DNA of 46,171 bases from Bacillota bacterium. Its GTDB lineage: Bacteria; Sysuimicrobiota; Sysuimicrobiia; Sysuimicrobiales; Segetimicrobiaceae. Numbering within the stretch: position 1 is the first letter of the stretch; each line of letters opens with the position of its first letter. Positions 41,231-46,171 of the stretch are shown one piece after another. The position numbers were made by a program, and so were the translations under genes. Under the pieces are notes generated by a model that saw only the letters and a list, made by a program, of their open reading frames with translations, was not told the DNA's origin and did not search any database. Where the stretch lies: contig JAJPJL010000106.1 of the NCBI GenBank assembly GCA_021324255.1, positions 1 to 46,171 on the forward strand, read 5' to 3'.

Positions 41231-43692
41231 ACCGCGTCGAAGGCGTGCGCGCCGCCGGCGACCGCGCCGGGGCGGACCAGGGCGTGCGGGACCGGCTCGC
41301 CGCCTACCGCGCCGCGCTGTCGCTCGCGGAGCACGACACCACGCTCGACGTCGCCGTATGGTTTCACGAGGGCGTGCTGCGCCAGCGCCTCGGGGATGCC
41401 GACGCGGCCGTCGCGTGCTTCAAAAAGGTCATCGAGCTGGCCCCGGACGACCCCTGGGCGTACTGGGAGCTCGCGGGGCTGTACGCCGCCCAGGCCGATG
41501 CGCGGCCGGCCGTGATGGTGCTCACGGCTCTCGGCGACCGCTGCCTCGAACGAGGCCGGTGGACCGAGGCGAACCGTGCGTTTGCCCGCGCCGCGGAGCT
41601 GGCGCCCGACGACGCGGACATCCTCAGGTCGCTCCGGCGCGCGGCGGAGTACGCGGGGCAGACGCGCCAGCTGGCGGCCATCGACGAGGCCATTCGCGCG
41701 GCACGCGCGCGGCGTTCGCCCGGGCCGCGCGCTCCGGAGGCGCCCGGCGGCGCGTCGCCGGCGACCGTCACGGACGGGGACGGCCCGTGGGCCGCGGCCG
41801 CCCCGGCGGACGCCGTGGAGATCATCGCCGGCCCGGCGGCGGGGATCGCGGACCCCGAGGTGGAGATCATCGCGGACTCCGCGCCCGTGCTCGCCGATCC
41901 CGCCGGGGACGCGATCGCGGCGCCCCCGGCGCCGGAGACCGCGCCGGCCGTGCCGGTCGACTCGCCCACACCCGACGGGCCGGCCACGCGGCAACGGTGG
42001 GGCGCGCTCCTCGGCGAGATCATCGTCCGCCAGGGCTGGGTCACGCCGGACCAGGTCAAGGAAGCGCTCAATTCCCAGCAGCGGAACGGTGCGCCGCTCG
42101 GCCGCATCCTCGTGAACATGCAGGCGCTGACCGAGGAGCAGCTGGCGATGGCGCTGGCGGTCCAGTGGAACCTGCCGTTCACCAACCTGCCCGAGCGGGA
42201 GGTCGATGGCGAGGCCGCGCGCCTCGTGCCGTCGTACATCGCCCGGCGCCACGGCGTCGTCCCCGTCCGTCGCGCCGGCAACCGCCTCGTCGTGGCGATC
42301 GCGGATCCCGCCAATGTGGTCGCGATCGACGACATCCGGCTGGTGACCGGCCTCGATGTGGACCTGGTCATTGCGAGCCCCGTCGACATCGCGCGGGTGC
42401 ACGGGATGGTCTACGGCGGTCAGGCCGACATCGAGGAGATTCTCCGCGGCTCGGTCGAGGCCGAAACGGTCCGCGACGCCCCCGCGGAGGAGGCGAGCGT
42501 CGAGCACCTCCGCGCGATGGTCGAGGATGCGCCCATCGTCCGGGCGGTCAACCAGATCCTCGCGCAGGCCGTGCTCGCCGAGGCCAGCGACATCCACATC
42601 GAGCCGCACGCCCACGAGGTCAAGGTGCGGTTTCGGGTCGACGGGATCTTGCAGGACTTCATGGCGCCGCCCAAGGCCGCGCAGGCCGCGCTCATCTCGC
42701 GCATCAAGATCCTGGCCAACATGGACATCGCGGAGCGCCGGCTGCCCCAGGACGGGCACATTCACCTCCGGACCCAGAACAAGGACCTCGACCTGCGGGT
42801 CAGCACGCTGCCGACCGTGCTGGGGGAAAAGGTGGTGCTCCGCATCCTGGACCAGTCGCGCACGCGGCTCACCCTGCCGCAGCTCGGCTTTGCCGCCGAC
42901 CTCCTCACGGCGTGGGAGAGCCTGATCACCAAGCCCTACGGCCTGATCCTGGTCACGGGGCCGACGGGGAGCGGCAAGACGACGACGCTGTACACGTCGC
43001 TGGCGCGGATCAACACCCCCGAGCGGAACATCGTGAGCGTGGAGGATCCGGTCGAGTACCAGATCCCGCGCGTCAACCAGGTCCAGGTCAACCCGAAGGT
43101 GGGGCTCACGTTTGCGAGCGGCCTGCGCACGATCCTCCGGCAGGACCCCGACGTGATCCTGATCGGCGAGATCCGGGACCGCGAGACCGCGGAGATCGCG
43201 ATCCAGGCGTCCATGACCGGGCACCTCGTGCTGAGCACCGTGCACACCAACGACGCGCCGAGCGCGACCACGCGGCTCGTGGACATGGGGGTGGAGCCGT
43301 TCCTCATCGCGTCGTCGCTGATCGGCGTGCTGGCCCAGCGGCTCGTCCGCGTCGTCTGCGGCCGCTGCAAGGAGGCGTACCCGGCGCCCGGCGACGTGGT
43401 CCGCCACCTGGGGCTCCCGGAGTCCGGGGCCACGCCGGTGCAGCTGTACCGCGGGCGCGGCTGCGACGCCTGCCGCAAGACGGGGTATCGCGGCCGTCTC
43501 GGCGTGTTCGAGCTGATGACGATGAACGAAGGACTGCGCCAGCTCGTGCTCGGCGGGCAATCCGCGGACCGGCTGCGCGAGGCGGCGCAGGCCGCGGGGA
43601 TGCGGACCCTGCGGCAGCACGGGATCGAGCGGGTGCTCGACGGCAGCACCACCGTGGACGAGATGCTGCGGGTCGTGTTCGTCAACGACTGA
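41221..43692 (+). CDS. pilB: TPR domain fused to PilB/GspE-type ATPase
   Basis: GTG 41221 gives 823 residues. An N-terminal TPR-like region (about 22-165) has DVAVWFHEGVLRQRLGDADA, ACFKKVIELAPDDPWAYWEL and NRAFARAAELAPDDADILRS. An Ala/Pro-rich linker (about 170-255) has repeats of VEIIAxxA. An MshEN-type domain (about 258-390) starts RWGALLGEIIVRQGWVTPDQ. The secretion ATPase core has Walker A GPTGSGKTTT (Lys586), Walker B LIGEIRDRE (Glu650), and zinc CGRC/CDAC (Cys713, 716, 748, 751). It powers type IV pilus extension or type II secretion. MshEN domains bind c-di-GMP in related proteins. The TPR fusion is unusual. Confidence 0.93.
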   Translation: MPVDRVEGVRAAGDRAGADQGVRDRLAAYRAALSLAEHDTTLDVAVWFHEGVLRQRLGDADAAVACFKKVIELAPDDPWAYWELAGLYAAQADARPAVMVLTALGDRCLERGRWTEANRAFARAAELAPDDADILRSLRRAAEYAGQTRQLAAIDEAIRAARARRSPGPRAPEAPGGASPATVTDGDGPWAAAAPADAVEIIAGPAAGIADPEVEIIADSAPVLADPAGDAIAAPPAPETAPAVPVDSPTPDGPATRQRWGALLGEIIVRQGWVTPDQVKEALNSQQRNGAPLGRILVNMQALTEEQLAMALAVQWNLPFTNLPEREVDGEAARLVPSYIARRHGVVPVRRAGNRLVVAIADPANVVAIDDIRLVTGLDVDLVIASPVDIARVHGMVYGGQADIEEILRGSVEAETVRDAPAEEASVEHLRAMVEDAPIVRAVNQILAQAVLAEASDIHIEPHAHEVKVRFRVDGILQDFMAPPKAAQAALISRIKILANMDIAERRLPQDGHIHLRTQNKDLDLRVSTLPTVLGEKVVLRILDQSRTRLTLPQLGFAADLLTAWESLITKPYGLILVTGPTGSGKTTTLYTSLARINTPERNIVSVEDPVEYQIPRVNQVQVNPKVGLTFASGLRTILRQDPDVILIGEIRDRETAEIAIQASMTGHLVLSTVHTNDAPSATTRLVDMGVEPFLIASSLIGVLAQRLVRVVCGRCKEAYPAPGDVVRHLGLPESGATPVQLYRGRGCDACRKTGYRGRLGVFELMTMNEGLRQLVLGGQSADRLREAAQAAGMRTLRQHGIERVLDGSTTVDEMLRVVFVND

Positions 43693-43710
43693 GGGAGGCG
43701 CGAGGGGGCG

Positions 43711-45303
43711 ATGGAACCGCAGACGAGGAGCAGCACGACCGTGACACCGACGGACGAGTCCATCGAGGCAACGATCCTGCACGGGTTCATCCAGGACAAG
43801 CAGCTCATCATGCTCGCGCTGCGCGAGGGCTTCCAGCAGGAGATGCTGCGCACGCCCGGGGCCGTGCGGCTCTGCAAGGCGGTGCTCGAGCTGTACAACC
43901 GGCCGAACAGCGTCGTCGACCCCGCGTCCGTCCGGGCGCATCTGGAGCAGACCGGGGCGCTCACCACCGCGATGGAACGGTACCTCGCGACCGTGCGCGG
44001 CACCCCGCCCGTGGACGCCGGCAGCGTGATGGCGCTCGTCGAGGCGCTGCGCGGCCGGGCCCGCCGGGACCGGCTCGGCGCGCTCCATGGCCGGCTCGGG
44101 CGGTTTCTCCACACCCAGACGCCGTCGGACGGCGACATCGCCCAGCTCGCGGCGGAGATGATCCGCGAGCTCGTGGAGCTCGGGCGCCACCGCATCCACA
44201 CGCACCTGCAGCCGGTGAGCGAGGTCATCGGCCGGCTCGCGGACGAGGCGGAGCGGCGCCAGGGGCAGCCCGGGGTCCTCGGGTATTCGCTCGCGCCGTT
44301 CGACCGGCTGACGACCCTGCTGTCGGGGTTGCGCCGGGGATTCTACTACGGCCTGGCCGGCGCGCCGCGGCGGGGCAAGACCAACCTGACGCTGCAGCTC
44401 GCCACGTACCTCGCGACGAACCACCACATCCCGGTGCTGTTCTATTCGTGGGAGCAGACGGCGCAGGTGCTCGGCGCGCGGCTCATCGCCAAGGAGAGCG
44501 GCATCAACCCCGTGGCCATCCTTAGCGGCCACGACGCGGATGGGCAACCGGTGGCCGCGCCGGTGCGGGCGGCCTATGAGCAGATGACCCGGTACGCCCC
44601 GTACATGTTCCTGATCGAGGGGGGGCGCCAGGACACGGTCGACCGCATCCGGGCGCACGCCTACAACGTCATGCAGGAGTTTGAAACGAGCGAGATCGCG
44701 CTGTTCTTCGACTACCTGCAAAAGATCCCGCTCGGGGAGTCGCTCGCGGACTGGAAGGCGCGGACCGACCGGATCTCCACGGAGCTGGCGGAGCTCAGCC
44801 TGGAGCTGAACGTGCCGATCTTCGCCATTTCCCCGCTGGACAAGGAAGGGTGCCGGCTCGACGAGCAGCCGCCGGACGACGAGGCCGACGCGTACTCGCT
44901 GTACCACCGGCCGACGATGCATCACAGCGTGGGCAGCGGCGACCTCGAGTACGACCTCGACGTGGCCATGGTGCTGGCCAAGGACTGGCGGGCCACCGCG
45001 GAGTTCGGGCAGTTCGTGGAAAACCGCGCCAAAGCGGCGAACGTCGATCCGGCGACGCTCCCGAAGCTCGACATCATCAACCTCCACATCGACAAGAACC
45101 GCGACGCGCCGGAGCATCCGGCCAGCATCATCCAGTACGCGTTCTTCGTCACGCTCAACAAGTTCGTCGAGCTCGACTACAAGCTGGAGGCGGAGTACCG
45201 TCCCGACTACCACGCGTTCATGAAGCTGCAGAACATCTACGCGCAGCTCACCGACACGGGTGCGCTGCCCGTGGCGGCGGGGCGCGCTCGAGAGGGGAGA
45301 TAG
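43711..45303 (+). CDS. DnaB-helicase-like RecA-fold ATPase within the pilus cluster
   Basis: The 530-residue protein starts at ATG 43711. The N-terminal helical domain resembles DnaB N-terminal domains: IEATILHGFIQDKQLIMLAL, then TPGAVRLCKAVLELYNRPNS, then PASVRAHLEQTGALTTAMER. The C-terminal RecA-like domain has LSGLRRGFYYGLAGAPRRGK with Walker A GAPRRGKTN (Lys223), VLFYSWEQTAQVLGARLIAK, and Walker B-like IALFFDYLQKIP. DnaB is the replicative helicase, but here it sits between two pilB genes with 18 and 2 nt spacing. It is probably a paralogue with a different job (pilus/secretion motor partner, DNA uptake, or KaiC-like regulation). Confidence 0.75.
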   Translation: MEPQTRSSTTVTPTDESIEATILHGFIQDKQLIMLALREGFQQEMLRTPGAVRLCKAVLELYNRPNSVVDPASVRAHLEQTGALTTAMERYLATVRGTPPVDAGSVMALVEALRGRARRDRLGALHGRLGRFLHTQTPSDGDIAQLAAEMIRELVELGRHRIHTHLQPVSEVIGRLADEAERRQGQPGVLGYSLAPFDRLTTLLSGLRRGFYYGLAGAPRRGKTNLTLQLATYLATNHHIPVLFYSWEQTAQVLGARLIAKESGINPVAILSGHDADGQPVAAPVRAAYEQMTRYAPYMFLIEGGRQDTVDRIRAHAYNVMQEFETSEIALFFDYLQKIPLGESLADWKARTDRISTELAELSLELNVPIFAISPLDKEGCRLDEQPPDDEADAYSLYHRPTMHHSVGSGDLEYDLDVAMVLAKDWRATAEFGQFVENRAKAANVDPATLPKLDIINLHIDKNRDAPEHPASIIQYAFFVTLNKFVELDYKLEAEYRPDYHAFMKLQNIYAQLTDTGALPVAAGRAREGR

Positions 45304-45305
45304 CG

Positions 45306-46171
45306 ATGGCCGCACGCGCGATGGACGACAAGCTGGTGCAGACGCCCGCGGCCGCGGAGCCGCGAGGGCGTCCCGCGGTCGGCCCGCGCCGGCGCCGGCT
45401 CGGGGAGATCCTCGTGCAGGCGGGGGTGATCTCGCTCGAGCAGCTCGCCGATGCGCTCGGCGAGCAGAAACGCGGGAGCCGGCACCGGGGCTTGGGCCAG
45501 GTGCTCGTGGAGATGGGGCTTGCCACGGAGCGCGGGATCGGTGAGGCGCTCGCGCTCCAGCTCGGATTGGAGTACGTCGATCTGCGCGAGGTGATCCCCG
45601 ACGAGGCGGCGATGCTGCTCCTCCCGGAGCACCTCGCGCGGCGCTTCCAGGCCATTCCCATCCGGCAGGAGGGGGACACCGTCACGGTGGGCATGGTGGA
45701 CCCGCTCGACGTGCTCTCGCTGGACGACATCCACCGGCGGATGGGGCGCCTGATCCGGCCCGCGGTGATCACGCGCGAGGACTTCCAGCGCGCGCTCACC
45801 CAATATCCCGCGCTCGACGAGAGCGTGGAGAACGTGATCACCGAGATCAAGGCCAAGGCGCGCCCGGAGGAGCTGGGCGTGGACCAGCTGCGCGCGCTGG
45901 TCGACGAGGCGCCGGTCGTGCGCCTCGTCAACATGATCATCCTGCAGGCGATCCGCCAGCGGGCCAGCGACATCCACATCGAACCCCAGGAGCACCGGAT
46001 GCGGGTGCGCTACCGGATCGACGGCGCGCTGTACAACGTCATGACGCCCGCGCGCGAGATCCAGGCGGCCGTGGTGTCGCGCATCAAGATCATGGCCGAG
46101 GTCGACATCGCGGAACGGCGCGTGCCGCAGGACGGCCGCATCGCGTACCGGGCCGAGGGGCGGGAGTACGA
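45306..46171 (+). CDS. pilB: PilB/GspE-type ATPase (3' truncated by window)
   Basis: ATG 45306, two bases after the previous stop; 288 residues are visible and the frame is open at the window edge. A basic Pro-rich leader is followed by an MshEN domain (RRLGEILVQAGVISLEQLAD, then GLGQVLVEMGLATERGIGEA, LALQLGLEYVDLREVIPDEA). The N2 domain begins VVRLVNMIILQAIRQRASDI, HIEPQEHRMRVRYRIDGALY and RIKIMAEVDIAERRVPQDGR. Walker motifs lie beyond the window. It is the closer match to ordinary PilB; the upstream TPR-PilB is its fused paralogue. Confidence 0.93.
   Translation, partial: MAARAMDDKLVQTPAAAEPRGRPAVGPRRRRLGEILVQAGVISLEQLADALGEQKRGSRHRGLGQVLVEMGLATERGIGEALALQLGLEYVDLREVIPDEAAMLLLPEHLARRFQAIPIRQEGDTVTVGMVDPLDVLSLDDIHRRMGRLIRPAVITREDFQRALTQYPALDESVENVITEIKAKARPEELGVDQLRALVDEAPVVRLVNMIILQAIRQRASDIHIEPQEHRMRVRYRIDGALYNVMTPAREIQAAVVSRIKIMAEVDIAERRVPQDGRIAYRAEGREY

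Noticed and set aside
40843-45315. Very long open minus-strand frame (about 1490 codons) across the pilus cluster, and similar long antisense frames over radC-mreC, the 12.7-15.2 kb region and alaS
   Set aside because: They lie opposite strongly supported genes, are rich in Arg, Ala, Gly, His and Pro as expected from reading GC-rich codons backwards, and have no family motifs.

Overview
The window is GC-rich chromosomal DNA from a bacterium, most likely a deep-branching Terrabacteria (Bacillati) lineage with Firmicutes-like gene order, such as a CSP1-3/Sysuimicrobiota- or Armatimonadota-type organism. This rests on the order radC-mreBCD-mrdA-rodA-rng-rplU-rpmA-obgE-nadD-rsfS, a DUF4321 gene, an L27 without the cleaved Firmicutes N-terminal extension, a SigB/SigF-like sigma pair and a type IV pilus cluster. 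The assignment is inference; no rRNA is present. Genes are tightly packed with many ATGA/GTGA overlaps. The few good sigma-70 promoters stand out as AT-rich islands (TATAAT at 501, 3746, 11653 and 32294).

Layout. 1-11.5 kb: core envelope and ribosome-assembly genes: the end of tatA, a DUF4321 protein, radC, the rod-shape/elongasome operon (mreBCD, mrdA, rodA), RNase G, L21/L27, ObgE, NadD and RsfS. At 11.69 kb sits tRNA-Ala(GGC). 11.8-21 kb: an accessory, visibly less GC-rich stretch directly downstream of that tRNA. It holds a helix-turn-helix relic, a small winged-helix protein, a 1193-residue sialidase-type beta-propeller protein with a collagen-like Gly-X-Pro run, a Co-type nitrile hydratase operon, an OsmC-like gene with an in-frame TGA where the catalytic Cys is expected (candidate selenoprotein), a DUF4760 protein, and small or broken genes. 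21-28 kb: a DUF2231 membrane protein, leuS, an ECF sigma/anti-sigma/RseB-like operon, a secreted protein and a MazG-like pyrophosphohydrolase.

28-30.4 kb (minus strand): a compact polyamine operon, pyruvoyl-dependent arginine decarboxylase-speE-speB, with every junction an ATGA overlap. 30.4-37.6 kb: a secreted glycosidase-like protein, rpsU with its own promoter, a Nudix hydrolase, a class III (probably putrescine/ornithine) aminotransferase, alaS and ruvX.

37.7-46.2 kb: a regulated surface-motility or secretion cluster. A promoter in an unusually AT-rich patch feeds a class I cyclic di-GMP riboswitch and an intrinsic terminator. Then come two paralogous SigB/SigF-like sigma factors flanking a MerR-type regulator, two Roadblock/LC7 proteins, a TPR-PilB fusion ATPase, a DnaB-helicase-like ATPase, and the start of a second PilB, cut by the window end. 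The riboswitch and the MshEN-type N-termini of both PilB proteins suggest that c-di-GMP acts both on transcription of the sigma cascade and on the pilus motors.

The two observations most worth pursuing are the candidate selenocysteine OsmC-like gene at 18185-18655 and the c-di-GMP-riboswitch/twin-sigma/DnaB-like/PilB cluster.
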